Notes under the pieces: generated by a model
Seen by the model: the letters and a program-made list of their open reading frames with translations, nothing else
Told to the model about the DNA's origin: nothing
Databases searched by the model: none
Assembly (NCBI RefSeq): GCF_013337685.1
Contig: NZ_SUQN01000004.1
Coordinates: forward strand, 421,304 to 485,303
DNA from: Citrobacter gillenii
GTDB taxonomy: Bacteria; Pseudomonadota; Gammaproteobacteria; Enterobacterales; Enterobacteriaceae
Length of the DNA: 64,000 bases
Reading direction: 5' to 3'
Position numbers and translations under genes: made by a program
In this document: positions 38,176-48,890 of the stretch, piece by piece
Numbering within the stretch: position 1 is the stretch's first letter
How the letters are laid out: every line of letters starts with the position of its first letter

Positions 38176-38568
38176 TTACCCCAGTAACGGTATTTTTGTG
38201 GTGGCGAGTTTAATGATGATGTACAGCACCACCAGCGCCAGCGGAAAGGCGATTAAACGCGCCTGCTGGCTGCGCGCCCGACGATAATCGAGCGCAATAA
38301 AACCCAAAACGATGTAAATGATAACCCCAAACAGCTTTTCAGTCAGCCATGTCCCCTGTTCGGTGAATGGCAGGATGTGCGTTTTAGCGATCAACGCTAC
38401 GCCGCTGAGTAACAAAACGGTATCAATGACCGGCGGAGCAATCCGCGTCCAGTGCGCTGACGCAAGGCGTGCTTGCGTGTAACGCCACCAAAAACGCAGC
38501 GTAAGCAGCCCCACGGACAGCGCAATGCTAATAAGATGAACGCCGAGCAACAGGCTGAAGGTGGTCAT
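38176..38568 (-). CDS. sirB2: SirB2/YchQ membrane protein
   Basis: A 130-residue inner-membrane protein with four hydrophobic segments, SirB2 family. It keeps the conserved RFWWR and TEKLFGVIIYIVLGF-type stretches. Its ATG overlaps the prmC TGA in an ATGA arrangement. Function unknown; the family name comes from a genetic effect on virulence regulation in Salmonella. Confidence 0.92.
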   Translation of the reverse strand: MTTFSLLLGVHLISIALSVGLLTLRFWWRYTQARLASAHWTRIAPPVIDTVLLLSGVALIAKTHILPFTEQGTWLTEKLFGVIIYIVLGFIALDYRRARSQQARLIAFPLALVVLYIIIKLATTKIPLLG

Positions 38569-39398
38569 GCAGCGAGGCGCCCGAGCGTAATGCGCTCGTT
38601 GCCGCCGTAATCACGACAGGTTTCGACCGCCTGGTATCCACTGCGCGTAAACGCGTCACGCACCGCCTGCCCCTGCTGCCAGCCGTGTTCCAGTAGCAAA
38701 TAACCGCCAGGGGTTAACATGTGTTTAGACTGTTCGATGATATGCACGATATCCGCCAGGCCATGATCGCCGGCCACCAGCGCGGTCAGCGGCTCAAAAC
38801 GTACATCGCCTTGTGCCAGATGCGGGTCCTGCTCATCAATGTACGGTGGGTTACTGACGATCATGTCGAACTGCTGCCCATGCAAAGCGCTGAACCAGTC
38901 GCTTTGCAGCACGCGCACATTGTTGATGCCCAGATGCTGCGTATTGCGGATCGCCAGCGCCACGGCGTCCGGCATCCGATCAACCGCCGTCACGTCGCAG
39001 TCCGGGCGCTCGGAAGCCAGCGCCAGCGCAATAGCGCCCGTACCGGTCCCCAAATCCACAATGCGGCACGCAGAGGCAGGCAGGCGTGCCAGCGCCTGCT
39101 CGACTAAGCATTCGGTGTCCGGACGTGGAATAAGCGTCGCCGGTGACACGAACAGCGGCAGCGACCAGAACTCGCGAACGCCGGTTAAGTGCGCCACCGG
39201 CTCTCCCCGTTGACGACGCGCCACCAGCGCGTTCAGCTGTTCCTGCTGTGCCGCGGTTAATACCGTTTCACCAAACGCCAGAATAAAGGTACGCCCTTTG
39301 CCGGTAACGGTCTCGAGTAAGATCTCGGCGTCGCGGCGCGGGCTTTCGCTGTCCTGTAATTGGGCTATTGCTTCACGCAGCCAGTGCTGATAATCCAT
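38565..39398 (-). CDS. prmC: Release-factor glutamine N5-methyltransferase PrmC
   Basis: A 277-residue SAM-dependent enzyme that methylates the Gln of the GGQ motif of RF1 and RF2. Visible are the SAM-binding VDLGTGTGAIALALA and the catalytic NPPY (in IVSNPPYIDE). It overlaps the prfA stop (TAATG), so enzyme and substrate are translationally coupled. Confidence 0.97.
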   Translation of the reverse strand: MDYQHWLREAIAQLQDSESPRRDAEILLETVTGKGRTFILAFGETVLTAAQQEQLNALVARRQRGEPVAHLTGVREFWSLPLFVSPATLIPRPDTECLVEQALARLPASACRIVDLGTGTGAIALALASERPDCDVTAVDRMPDAVALAIRNTQHLGINNVRVLQSDWFSALHGQQFDMIVSNPPYIDEQDPHLAQGDVRFEPLTALVAGDHGLADIVHIIEQSKHMLTPGGYLLLEHGWQQGQAVRDAFTRSGYQAVETCRDYGGNERITLGRLAA

Positions 39399-40480
39399 TA
39401 ATCCTGCTCGGACAACGCCGCCAGCTGGTCGGCCTGGTATTCCTGGACAATCGGCTCAATGAGCATATCCAGTTTCCCTTCCATCGCTTCGTCCAGACGG
39501 TAGAGCGTCAGGTTGATGCGGTGATCGGTTACGCGACCCTGTGGGAAGTTATAGGTACGGTTACGATCGCTGCGATCGCCGCTGCCTAACAGGTTGCGGC
39601 GCTCGGAGGCTTCCGCCTGCTGACGTCGCGCCACTTCGGCGGCACGAATACGTGAACCCAGCACCGACATCGCTTTAGCTTTGTTTTTGTGCTGTGAACG
39701 TTCGTCCTGACATTCAACCACAATACCGGTCGGTAAGTGGGTAATACGAATAGCCGAGTCGGTGGTGTTAACGTGCTGACCACCGGCCCCCGATGAACGG
39801 AAGGTATCAATGCGCAGGTCAGCCGGATTGATGTCCGGCAGTTCCGCTTCCGGCAGCTCAGGCATTACCGCGACCGTACAGGCAGAGGTATGGATACGTC
39901 CCTGAGATTCGGTGGCCGGAACGCGCTGTACGCGATGACCGCCGGACTCGAACTTCAGTCGACCATACACGCCATCGCCGCTCACTTTGGCAATAATTTC
40001 TTTATAGCCACCGTGTTCACCTTCGTTGGCGCTCATGATCTCCACGCGCCAGCGGCGGGATTCAGCGTAACGGCTGTACATACGGAACAGATCGCCTGCA
40101 AACAGCGCCGCTTCATCGCCGCCGGTTCCGGCACGCACTTCAAGAAACGCATTACGTTCGTCATCCGGATCTTTCGGCAGCAGTAGCACTTGCAGATGCT
40201 GTTCCAGCTGTTCACATTTTTCTTTTGCTTCGCGCAGTTCATCCTGCGCCATCTCACGCATTTCAGGATCGTCGAGCATCATCTGTGCTGTTTCGATATC
40301 ATCCTGAACCTGTTGCCAGTCCGTGAAACAGCGAGAAACATCGCTTAACTGGGCATATTCGCGCGACAGCGCACGAAAGCGATCCTGGTCTGCGATGGTT
40401 CCCGCATCGCCGAGCAGCGCCTGAACTTCTTCATGGCGTTCATGCAGGGCTTCCAGTTTGGCAACGATAGAAGGCTTCAT
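39398..40480 (-). CDS. prfA: Peptide chain release factor 1
   Basis: A 360-residue RF1 reading UAA and UAG. It shows the PAT recognition motif (VPATESQGR) and the universal GGQ (SGAGGQHVN) that triggers peptidyl-tRNA hydrolysis. Length matches E. coli RF1. It lies 41 bp after hemA. Confidence 0.98.
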   Translation of the reverse strand: MKPSIVAKLEALHERHEEVQALLGDAGTIADQDRFRALSREYAQLSDVSRCFTDWQQVQDDIETAQMMLDDPEMREMAQDELREAKEKCEQLEQHLQVLLLPKDPDDERNAFLEVRAGTGGDEAALFAGDLFRMYSRYAESRRWRVEIMSANEGEHGGYKEIIAKVSGDGVYGRLKFESGGHRVQRVPATESQGRIHTSACTVAVMPELPEAELPDINPADLRIDTFRSSGAGGQHVNTTDSAIRITHLPTGIVVECQDERSQHKNKAKAMSVLGSRIRAAEVARRQQAEASERRNLLGSGDRSDRNRTYNFPQGRVTDHRINLTLYRLDEAMEGKLDMLIEPIVQEYQADQLAALSEQD

Positions 40481-40521
40481 AGGCGTAAATGCACCCTGTA
40501 AAAAATAAGATTGGTGTGCTG

Positions 40522-41778
40522 CTACTCCAGCCCGAGGCTGTTGCGCAGAATATTCAGGCGTTCACTATCCCCGTCACGGGCAGCCTGTTGAAGAGATTTG
40601 GTTGGTGCATGGATCAGGCGGTTAGTCAGTTTCCAGGCCAGATCTTGCATAATGGCTTGCGCATCACCGCCCTGTTGAAGAGCAGCCAACGCTTTGGCGG
40701 TCAGTTCATCACGCACTTGTTCTGACTGACTGCGATATTCGCGGATGGTGTCACTCGCGCTTTGGGCGCGGAGCCAGGCCATAAATTCGCTGGTTTCCTG
40801 CTCGACGATCGTTTCGGCTTCCACCGCCGCCGCTTTACGCTGCGCCAGATTATGCGAAATGATGCTTTGCAGGTCGTCAACGCTGTACAAGTAAGCGTTC
40901 GACAGTTTGCCGACCTCCGGCTCAACATCGCGCGGTACGGCGATATCGACCAGCAGCATCGGCTGATTGCGGCGGTTTTTCAGCGCGCGCTCCACCATCC
41001 CTTTACCGATAATCGGCAGCGGGCTGGCGGTAGAACTGATAATGATATCGGCGTCCTGTAAACGTGCGTCGATATCACTCAATGAGATCACCTCAGCGCC
41101 GACTTCGTCTGCCAGCACCTGCGCACGTTCACGCGTACGGTTGGCGATGATCATCTTCTTCACTTTGTGTTCGCGTAGATGACGCGCCACCAGTTCGATG
41201 GTCTCACCTGCGCCAACCAGCAGCACGGTTACCGTGGACAGCGATTCAAAGATTTGTCGCGCCAGCGTACAGGCCGCAAAAGCAACGGACACGGCACTGG
41301 CGCCGATGTCGGTTTCGGTGCGGACACGTTTGGCGACGGAGAACGATTTCTGGAACATGCGCTCCAGCGCACTGGCGTTCAGGTGGCCTTTTTGCGAATC
41401 CGCAAAGGCTTTTTTCACCTGGCCGAGAATTTGTGGCTCGCCGAGTACCAGCGAATCCAGGCCGCTGGCAACCCGCATCAGATGGCTGACGGCGTCGTTG
41501 TCCTGATGCCAGTAAAGGCTGCTGCGCAGTTCTTCTTCATTCAGATTATGGTATTCGCACAGCCAACGGATCAGCGCCTCTTGCAGGTTATCCTGCTCTT
41601 CGACGCTGAGATACAGCTCCGTGCGGTTACACGTCGACAGCACTACCCCGCCTTGCACCATTGGCTGCGCAAGCAGGCTGTCCAGCGCCTGATCGAGCGT
41701 ATCCGGCGAAAACGTTACGCGTTCTCGCAGCGATACAGGTGCCGTTTTATGGTTAATACCAAGCGCTAAAAGGGTCAT
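40522..41778 (-). CDS. hemA: Glutamyl-tRNA reductase
   Basis: A 418-residue enzyme for the first committed step of C5 tetrapyrrole synthesis (Glu-tRNA to glutamate semialdehyde), supplying haem and siroheme. Catalytic Cys50 is in [10 protein letters not shown]; a Rossmann domain ([16 protein letters not shown]) and a C-terminal dimerisation helix follow. Conserved length. Divergent from lolB across 211 bp that hold the hemA promoters. Siroheme and haem demand here are notable given the nas, nar and bc1 genes. Confidence 0.98.
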   Translation of the reverse strand: MTLLALGINHKTAPVSLRERVTFSPDTLDQALDSLLAQPMVQGGVVLSTCNRTELYLSVEEQDNLQEALIRWLCEYHNLNEEELRSSLYWHQDNDAVSHLMRVASGLDSLVLGEPQILGQVKKAFADSQKGHLNASALERMFQKSFSVAKRVRTETDIGASAVSVAFAACTLARQIFESLSTVTVLLVGAGETIELVARHLREHKVKKMIIANRTRERAQVLADEVGAEVISLSDIDARLQDADIIISSTASPLPIIGKGMVERALKNRRNQPMLLVDIAVPRDVEPEVGKLSNAYLYSVDDLQSIISHNLAQRKAAAVEAETIVEQETSEFMAWLRAQSASDTIREYRSQSEQVRDELTAKALAALQQGGDAQAIMQDLAWKLTNRLIHAPTKSLQQAARDGDSERLNILRNSLGLE

Positions 41779-41989
41779 GTGTGCGGGAATAGTACCAGCG
41801 TTGATAAGGTTAGACTGCGGGCATCATACAGGATGCGTGCGGCCAATAAAAGAGACTGCCCCCTTTTGGAGTAATAGCTTAGTGCACAAATTTTAGTGAT
41901 TTAAGATAACGTGAACGTAGACGAGGTCAGATGGCGGCGCTAGCATTAAGAACTATAACTGCAACGTATCTCAAGGATTTGTCATCATT

Positions 41990-42613
41990 ATGACCCTGCC
42001 TGATTTTCGCCTGATCCGCCTGCTGCCGCTGGCAAGCCTGGTCCTCACCGCCTGTACACTCAATGCGCCGAAAGGTCCTGGCAAAAGTCCGGACTCCCCG
42101 CAGTGGCGTCAGCACCAGCAGGAAGTGCGTGCGCTGCACCAGTATCAGACGCGCGGCGCGTTTGCCTACATTTCCGAACAGCAGAAGGTCTATGCCCGCT
42201 TCTTCTGGCAGCAAACCGGTCAGGATAACTATCGTCTGCTGCTGACCAATCCGCTGGGCAGTACCGAACTGGAACTGAAAGCCCAGCCGGGCAACGTCGA
42301 GCTTGTCGATAATAAAGGCAAGCATTATACCGCCGATGACGCCGAAGAAATGATTGGCAAACTGACCGGCATGCCGATTCCTCTCAATAGCCTGCGTCAG
42401 TGGATCCTCGGTCTGCCGGGCGATGCCACCGATTACAAACTTGACGCGCAGTACCGTCTGAGCGAAGTCAACTACAGCCAGAACGGTAAGCGCTGGAAAG
42501 TAGTGTACAGCGCCTACGACAGCAAAACGCAGCCAGCGATGCCCGCTAACATGGAACTGTCCGACGGCGACCAGCGCATTAAGCTGAAAATGGATAACTG
42601 GATCGTGAAATGA
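41990..42613 (+). CDS. lolB: Outer-membrane lipoprotein receptor LolB
   Basis: A 207-residue lipoprotein. It has a signal peptide with lipobox LTAC (Cys22), then the LolB beta-barrel-like domain ([25 protein letters not shown]). It accepts lipoproteins from LolA and inserts them in the outer membrane. The stop overlaps the ispE start (ATGA). Confidence 0.97.
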   Translation: MTLPDFRLIRLLPLASLVLTACTLNAPKGPGKSPDSPQWRQHQQEVRALHQYQTRGAFAYISEQQKVYARFFWQQTGQDNYRLLLTNPLGSTELELKAQPGNVELVDNKGKHYTADDAEEMIGKLTGMPIPLNSLRQWILGLPGDATDYKLDAQYRLSEVNYSQNGKRWKVVYSAYDSKTQPAMPANMELSDGDQRIKLKMDNWIVK

Positions 42614-43461
42614 TGACCCATTGGCCCTCTCCGGCAAAACTGAATCTGTTTTTATACATCACCGGACAGCGTGCGGATGGTTATCACACGCTGCAGACGC
42701 TGTTTCAGTTTCTCGATTACGGCGATGATATCCGCATTGAGGTGCGCGATGACGGCGACATTCATCTACTCACCCCGGTTGCGGGTGTGGAGCATGAAGA
42801 TAACCTGATCGTGCGCGCCGCGCGTTTGCTGATGAAAACTGCCGCAGAAAGTGGACGCTTGCCCGCCGGGCGCGGCGCGGCCATCAGCATTGATAAGCGC
42901 CTGCCAATGGGCGGGGGTCTGGGCGGAGGCTCCTCGAATGCCGCAACGGTTCTGGTGGCGCTGAACCACCTCTGGCAGTGCGGGCTGTCCGTCGATGAAC
43001 TGGCAACCATCGGATTAACTCTGGGTGCCGACGTGCCGGTATTTGTACGCGGACACGCGGCCTTCGCCGAGGGGGTGGGAGAAATTCTCACGCCGGTCAA
43101 TCCACCGGAAAAATGGTACCTGGTTGCTCATCCTGGCGTCAGTATTCCGACGCCGGTGATTTTTAAAGACCCGGAACTCCCGCGCAACACGCCAAAAAGG
43201 TCAATAGAAACGTTACTAAAATGTGAATTCGGCAATGATTGCGAGGTTATCGCAAGAAAACGTTTTCGCGAGGTTGATGCGGTGCTTTCTTGGCTGTTAG
43301 AATATGCGCCGTCGCGCCTGACTGGTACAGGGGCCTGTGTCTTTGCTGAATTTGATACAGAGTCTCGTGCTCGCCAGGTGCTTGAGCAAGCCCCGGAATG
43401 GCTCGAAGGCTTTGTGGCGAAAGGTGTCAACCTCTCCCCATTGCACAGAGCGTTACTCTAA
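42610..43461 (+). CDS. ispE: 4-diphosphocytidyl-2-C-methyl-D-erythritol kinase
   Basis: A 283-residue GHMP-family kinase of the non-mevalonate isoprenoid pathway. It has the ATP-binding [14 protein letters not shown] (about 97-110) and conserved [11 protein letters not shown] start. The start at 42610 ([10 protein letters not shown]) aligns with E. coli IspE. Upstream of prs. Confidence 0.98.
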   Translation: MMTHWPSPAKLNLFLYITGQRADGYHTLQTLFQFLDYGDDIRIEVRDDGDIHLLTPVAGVEHEDNLIVRAARLLMKTAAESGRLPAGRGAAISIDKRLPMGGGLGGGSSNAATVLVALNHLWQCGLSVDELATIGLTLGADVPVFVRGHAAFAEGVGEILTPVNPPEKWYLVAHPGVSIPTPVIFKDPELPRNTPKRSIETLLKCEFGNDCEVIARKRFREVDAVLSWLLEYAPSRLTGTGACVFAEFDTESRARQVLEQAPEWLEGFVAKGVNLSPLHRALL

Positions 43462-43601
43462 ATCATTCGGGTTTCAGGAAGATGGCGAGATGACGAATCG
43501 CCAGGAGCATACAAAAGTATGTGACTGGTGTGAGGAATTGATGCCAGCGCACATGAAACGCGAGAGATAACGAGTAAGCCGGGCAAGCTGAGTTGCGGTG
43601 A

Positions 43602-44675
<1,074 letters not shown>

Positions 44676-44690
44676 TCGAGCCCGGCTCAA

Positions 44691-44714
44691 AAACCCGCTG
44701 CGGCGGGTTTTTTT
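44691..44714 (+). terminator. Intrinsic terminator of prs
   Basis: Stem ACCCGC / GCGGGT (44693-44698, 44703-44708), TGCG loop, then seven T. It follows the prs stop by 16 bp. Confidence 0.9.
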
Positions 44715-44799
44715 ATCCGTTTTATTTATTTGTATGATTTATGCCAACTTCAACTATCATTTTCTAGATAGATGATGCGCTCATGGATGAAACATTATT

Positions 44800-46479
44800 G
44801 TGAACAGACTATTTTCCTCACATGTGATGCCTTTCCGCGCCCTCATCGACGCTTGTTGGAAAGAAAAATATACCGCCTCGCGCTTTACCCGTGATCTGAT
44901 CGCCGGGATAACCGTGGGCATTATTGCTATCCCGCTGGCAATGGCGTTGGCAATTGGCAGCGGCGTTGCGCCACAATACGGCCTGTATACCTCAGCCGTT
45001 GCCGGGATTGTTATCGCCCTTACCGGTGGTTCACGTTTTAGCGTCTCCGGTCCTACCGCCGCCTTCGTGGTGATTTTGTATCCGGTGTCGCAGCAGTTCG
45101 GGCTGGCAGGTCTGCTGGTGGCTACGCTGATGTCCGGGATCTTCCTGATCCTTTTCGGCCTCGCCCGATTTGGCCGATTGATCGAATATATCCCGGTCTC
45201 CGTTACCTTAGGCTTTACCTCAGGTATCGGTATCACCATCGGTACCATGCAGATTAAAGATTTTCTCGGTCTGCAGATGGCACACGTCCCGGAACACTAC
45301 CTGCAAAAAGTGGGTGCGTTGTTAATGGCCCTGCCGACCATTAACCTTGGTGATGCCGCCATTGGCGTGGTCACGCTGGGGATCCTGATTTTCTGGCCGC
45401 GTCTGGGGATCCGCCTGCCTGGTCATCTTCCGGCGCTTCTGGCCGGTTGTGCGGTAATGGGCATCGTTAACCTGACAGGTGGCCATGTCGCGACCATCGG
45501 TTCTCAGTTCCACTACATTCTGGCGGATGGTTCGCAGGGCAACGGTATCCCGCAACTGCTACCACAGCTGGTGTTGCCGTGGGATATGCCGGGGTCAGAC
45601 TTTACGCTAAGCTGGAGTTCATTACGGGCGCTGTTACCGGCAGCCTTCTCGATGGCGATGCTCGGCGCGATTGAATCCCTGCTGTGCGCTGTGGTGCTCG
45701 ACGGGATGACCGGCACCAAGCACAAAGCCAACAGCGAGCTGGTGGGTCAAGGGCTGGGGAATATCGTCGCGCCATTCTTTGGCGGCATCACCGCCACCGC
45801 CGCAATTGCCCGCTCTGCGGCTAACGTTCGCGCCGGGGCCACCTCGCCCATTTCTGCGGTGATCCACGCGATTCTGGTGATCCTCGCCCTGCTGGTGTTA
45901 GCTCCGTGGCTTTCCTGGCTGCCACTTTCCGCCATGGCGGCCCTGCTGCTGATGGTGGCGTGGAACATGAGTGAAGCCCATAAAGTGGTGGATCTGCTGC
46001 GTCACGCACCGAAAGACGACATCATCGTGATGCTGATGTGTATGTCGCTGACCGTACTGTTCGATATGGTAATCGCCATCAGCGTCGGTATCGTCCTTGC
46101 CTCGCTGCTGTTTATGCGCCGCATTGCGCGCATGACGCGCCTGGCACCGGTTAACGTAGACGTACCGGACGATGTGCTGGTGCTGCGCGTGATTGGCCCG
46201 CTGTTCTTTGCCGCAGCGGAGGGATTGTTTACCGATCTCGAAACGCGTATTACAGGCAAGCGCATCGTGGTACTGAAGTGGGATGCCGTCCCGGTACTGG
46301 ATGCCGGTGGTCTGGACGCCTTCCAGCGTTTTGTTAAACGACTGCCGGAAGGCTGTGAATTACGTATCAGTAATCTGGAGTTCCAACCGCTACGCACCAT
46401 GGCGCGTGCGGGTATCCAACCCATCCCCGGCCGTCTGGCGTTCTTCCCGAACCGTGACGCCGCACTGGCTGATATTTAA
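44800..46479 (+). CDS. dauA: C4-dicarboxylate transporter DauA (SulP family)
   Basis: A 559-residue inner-membrane SLC26/SulP transporter with about 12-14 hydrophobic segments and the family signature ([32 protein letters not shown]). A C-terminal cytosolic STAS domain follows (about 440-559; [15 protein letters not shown]). In E. coli it takes up succinate under aerobic acid conditions and acts with DctA. The start codon is GTG. Confidence 0.95.
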   Translation: MNRLFSSHVMPFRALIDACWKEKYTASRFTRDLIAGITVGIIAIPLAMALAIGSGVAPQYGLYTSAVAGIVIALTGGSRFSVSGPTAAFVVILYPVSQQFGLAGLLVATLMSGIFLILFGLARFGRLIEYIPVSVTLGFTSGIGITIGTMQIKDFLGLQMAHVPEHYLQKVGALLMALPTINLGDAAIGVVTLGILIFWPRLGIRLPGHLPALLAGCAVMGIVNLTGGHVATIGSQFHYILADGSQGNGIPQLLPQLVLPWDMPGSDFTLSWSSLRALLPAAFSMAMLGAIESLLCAVVLDGMTGTKHKANSELVGQGLGNIVAPFFGGITATAAIARSAANVRAGATSPISAVIHAILVILALLVLAPWLSWLPLSAMAALLLMVAWNMSEAHKVVDLLRHAPKDDIIVMLMCMSLTVLFDMVIAISVGIVLASLLFMRRIARMTRLAPVNVDVPDDVLVLRVIGPLFFAAAEGLFTDLETRITGKRIVVLKWDAVPVLDAGGLDAFQRFVKRLPEGCELRISNLEFQPLRTMARAGIQPIPGRLAFFPNRDAALADI

Positions 46480-46585
46480 CGTTTAGTGATGGCCGGCAGG
46501 CTTTGCTTGTCGGTCACTCTTCACTTCTGCAATCCCCGCTGAGTTGCTATTATCATTTCCCCTACTCCTGATAATACCCACAACA

Positions 46586-47128
46586 ATGAACCCTAATGCT
46601 ACGTATACCTTTCGCGAAATTACCGAGTCGGATATTCCCGCCGTTCAGTCATTTATTATCCGTCATTTAAATCTCTATTTTCAGGCTAACAGGCCCACTC
46701 CACGTCCTGACGAAGACATATTAGATTTACGTTCACACTACCTGCACCACCCCCGAAATCTACTGCTCGGCGCGTGGGATGCACACCAGCAACTTATCGC
46801 TACGCTGGCAGTGTGTCAGTACGATGACAGAATCATGGCATTGCGCGGGCGCTATGATTTAGCCAACACCGCAGAAATTTGCCGCTGTTACGTGGAACAG
46901 GAACACCGCCGTCGAGGTATAGGCCGCCAACTTATGACGCTGGCAGAAGCATATTGTCAGCGTCAGCAATATAAAACGCTCTACTTGCATACCCATCATT
47001 TTTTACCCGGCGGCTATCAGTTTTGGTGCAACAATCTCTTTAACATGTTCCTTGATGAAGGTGGCGAGCAACAAATTGTCCATATGGAAAAACACATTGA
47101 AAAATGTGATGTGGCGCAGATTATTTAA
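46586..47128 (+). CDS. GNAT-family N-acetyltransferase
   Basis: A 180-residue soluble acetyltransferase. The acetyl-CoA pyrophosphate-binding motif is RRRGIGRQLM (about residues 110-119), preceded by EICRCYVEQEH. No signal or membrane segment in this form. The start at 46586 (MNPNATYTFREI) is favoured because the 14 residues before it (frame from 46544) are merely hydrophobic filler, but neither start has a strong ribosome site. Not present at this place in E. coli; substrate unknown. It lies on the same strand as the bc1 operon but is separated from it by 638 bp with its own regulatory signals. Confidence 0.75.
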   Translation: MNPNATYTFREITESDIPAVQSFIIRHLNLYFQANRPTPRPDEDILDLRSHYLHHPRNLLLGAWDAHQQLIATLAVCQYDDRIMALRGRYDLANTAEICRCYVEQEHRRRGIGRQLMTLAEAYCQRQQYKTLYLHTHHFLPGGYQFWCNNLFNMFLDEGGEQQIVHMEKHIEKCDVAQII

Positions 47129-47182
47129 TAAGCGTGTATTTCTCGCTATTCATTTTATTCTTTTTCAACGCCACATCGTTAA

Positions 47183-47196
47183 TTGATCAACATCAA
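47183..47196 (+). promoter_or_regulatory. FNR binding site upstream of the riboswitch-bc1 operon
   Basis: TTGATCAACATCAA, a perfect TTGAT-N4-ATCAA. With the candidate -10 at 47225-47230 the centre would fall between about -41 and -48, suitable for activation. It implies oxygen-limited induction of the operon. Confidence 0.7.
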
Positions 47197-47289
47197 ATAA
47201 TTCTCATTTAATTTACCAAATATTTATTATCTTCGGCACATCACAATGAACCATTAAAGATTAACCACATGATTTAAAAGGAATTAAAA

Positions 47290-47391
47290 ATGACAATTAA
47301 ATACTACCTACTTATTACAGCGGTTGACGCAATATTAGCATACCGATACAGTCCGCTCCGACAGTATTTCAAAGCGCAGTCATGCTTTTGA
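47290..47391 (+). CDS. Possible 33-residue leader peptide before riboswitch
   Basis: An ATG preceded by AAAAGGAATTAAAA (a good ribosome site) opens a frame of 33 codons (MTIKYYLLITAVDAILAYRY..., ending at TGA 47389-47391). It overlaps the 5' strand of riboswitch helix P1 (47360-47366). Translation would interfere with P1, so it could be regulatory, or the frame may be chance. No similarity recognised. Confidence 0.35.
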   Translation: MTIKYYLLITAVDAILAYRYSPLRQYFKAQSCF

Positions 47392-47557
47392 AACGGAATA
47401 TGGTGCGGATGATTTCTCTCTTATGCCATAGCTGCCCCCGCAACTGTAAGCGGATGCTGAATATCTCTGTGTAGTGATGATTCACTACAGGTCACTGTAA
47501 AATATTTTTATGGGAAGGCCGATATTCTGATTACCGTAAGCCAGGAGACCTACTGTC
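47360..47557 (+). ncRNA. Cobalamin riboswitch
   Basis: Contains the conserved core GCTGCCCCCGCAACTGTAAGCGG (around 47430-47453, listed here as the central core), GGTGCGG upstream, GGTCACTG and GGGAAGGC in the later helices, and the B12 box AAGCCAGGAGACCT (47538-47551). Helix P1 closes as GACAGTA (47360-47366) with TACTGTC (47551-47557). Binding of adenosylcobalamin normally shuts off the downstream genes. Confidence 0.93.
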
Positions 47558-47766
47558 ATGGTTTTATACATTGAGTGGACGGGATGGTCCATGGGGTGAT
47601 TTATTTGACGAATGAACAAAATTGATTCCTGATCAAACTGGCAACAATATGTTTTATTTTCATATTATTTTGCCTGAATGTCATGATGAAATGTCATCTA
47701 TCGTCATGCGCCTGTCCCGCGAAATAAATAATGACCAGACGCTGAAGCGCTGGCATCAACGGGACA

Positions 47767-48825
47767 ATGATAATGTATTCTGTTTTTACCTCTGCTTATT
47801 GCAAATATTCACTTCTGGCGCTGACCGGCGCGGCACTCTTCCTGACCAGTAATATGGCGACGGCAGCAAAGACGCAATATCCGCTGACTATCAAAAACTG
47901 TGGTCGAGATATTACCTTTAATAAAGCCCCGCATCGCGTGACCACAGTGGGTCAGAACAGCACTGAAATCCTCTATTCTTTGGGTCTGGCCGATCGCGTT
48001 GTAGGCACATCGCTGTGGTTTGGCCCGGTTCCTGAACAGTACAAAGCGGCGAATGACAAGATTGCAGTCATCGCGCAAAACATACCCAGCTTTGAAGGCA
48101 TTATCGCCAAAAAACCAGACCTGGTTGCCAGCCAGTTTGAATGGCAGATTGGCCCCGCGGGGACGGTTGCCTCTTATGAACAATTCAGTGAACTCAACGT
48201 TCCGGTTTATACCGCCCCTGCCGATTGTGCAAAAGACAATGAAGACGGCGGCGATGGTGTGCGTAAAGGCATGTTTGATATCGCCATGGTCTACCAGGAA
48301 GTTGCCGATCTGGCCAAAATCTTCGATGTGCAGGACAAGGGCGATGAGCTGATAGCCAGCCTCAAAGCCCGCGAGGCTGCAGCCAAAACGAAGATCACCG
48401 GCATGGAGAATAACGTTTCTGCCGTCTTCTGGTTCTCCAGCGCCGATCTGCAGCTTGATCCGTATGTTGCCGGTAAATTTGGCCCCGCCGCGTGGATCGC
48501 ACAAACCCTCGGGGTAAAAAATGTCATTGATTCTGCGGAAGAGTGGCCGACTGTCGGCTGGGAAACCATTGCCAAAGCTAGTCCATCGGTGATTGTTCTC
48601 GGCGAGATGGGCCGTCGCCGTTTCCCGGCGGATGACTGGAAAGTCAAAATGGAATACCTCAAGTCTGACCCGGTTACCCGTCTTATCCCGGCGGTGAAAG
48701 ACAACCACCTGCCGGTGATTGATGTCCAGACCATGAATGCGGGCATCAGAACCCTTGACGGGCTGGAAAAACTCGCCGATGCGCTGGTGCAATACGGTCT
48801 GGCACACCCGCAGGCCACTCATTAA
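47767..48825 (+). CDS. ABC transporter periplasmic substrate-binding protein (BtuF/FecB-like)
   Basis: A 352-residue class III binding protein (TroA/BtuF fold). It has a Sec signal peptide with hydrophobic core LLALTGAALFLTS ending near ATAA (about 34), then NCGRDITFNKAPHRVTTVGQNSTEILYSLGLADRVVG, the usual start of metal-chelate binding proteins. The mature domain ends with a long conserved helix (TLDGLEKLADALVQYG). Family members bind cobalamin, haem or siderophores. Directly behind a B12 riboswitch, a corrinoid or cobalt complex is the best guess. The start could also be the ATG two codons later. Confidence 0.85.
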   Translation: MIMYSVFTSAYCKYSLLALTGAALFLTSNMATAAKTQYPLTIKNCGRDITFNKAPHRVTTVGQNSTEILYSLGLADRVVGTSLWFGPVPEQYKAANDKIAVIAQNIPSFEGIIAKKPDLVASQFEWQIGPAGTVASYEQFSELNVPVYTAPADCAKDNEDGGDGVRKGMFDIAMVYQEVADLAKIFDVQDKGDELIASLKAREAAAKTKITGMENNVSAVFWFSSADLQLDPYVAGKFGPAAWIAQTLGVKNVIDSAEEWPTVGWETIAKASPSVIVLGEMGRRRFPADDWKVKMEYLKSDPVTRLIPAVKDNHLPVIDVQTMNAGIRTLDGLEKLADALVQYGLAHPQATH

Positions 48826-48890
48826 TCCTCGTCGCGCGTGATGTCATGCACGGGCATCACGCGCTTTCGCACTCAGGAAAGCCATCAACA

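Larger units (their letters stand above)
47129..47766 (+). promoter_or_regulatory. Long leader/control region of the bc1 operon
   Basis: 638 bp between the acetyltransferase and the operon. In order: an AT-rich stretch with a perfect FNR box and an adjacent ATAATTCTCATTT that loosely resembles a Fur half-site; a TATTAT candidate -10 at 47225-47230; a possible 33-codon leader ORF; the cobalamin riboswitch; and about 200 bp of possible expression platform to the first gene. No T-run terminator is obvious after the riboswitch, so translational control is more likely than attenuation. Confidence 0.65.

Noticed and set aside
47201..47213. Fur box beside the FNR site
   Set aside because: ATAATTCTCATTT resembles one half of a Fur box, but the second half is too divergent to call.
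47622..47852. 76-codon plus-strand frame after the riboswitch
   Set aside because: It overlaps the start of the binding-protein gene in another frame and lacks a ribosome site; kept as part of the expression platform.
47809..48822. 337-codon minus-strand open frame opposite the substrate-binding protein
   Set aside because: The plus strand encodes a clear binding protein with signal peptide; the antisense frame is a composition effect.
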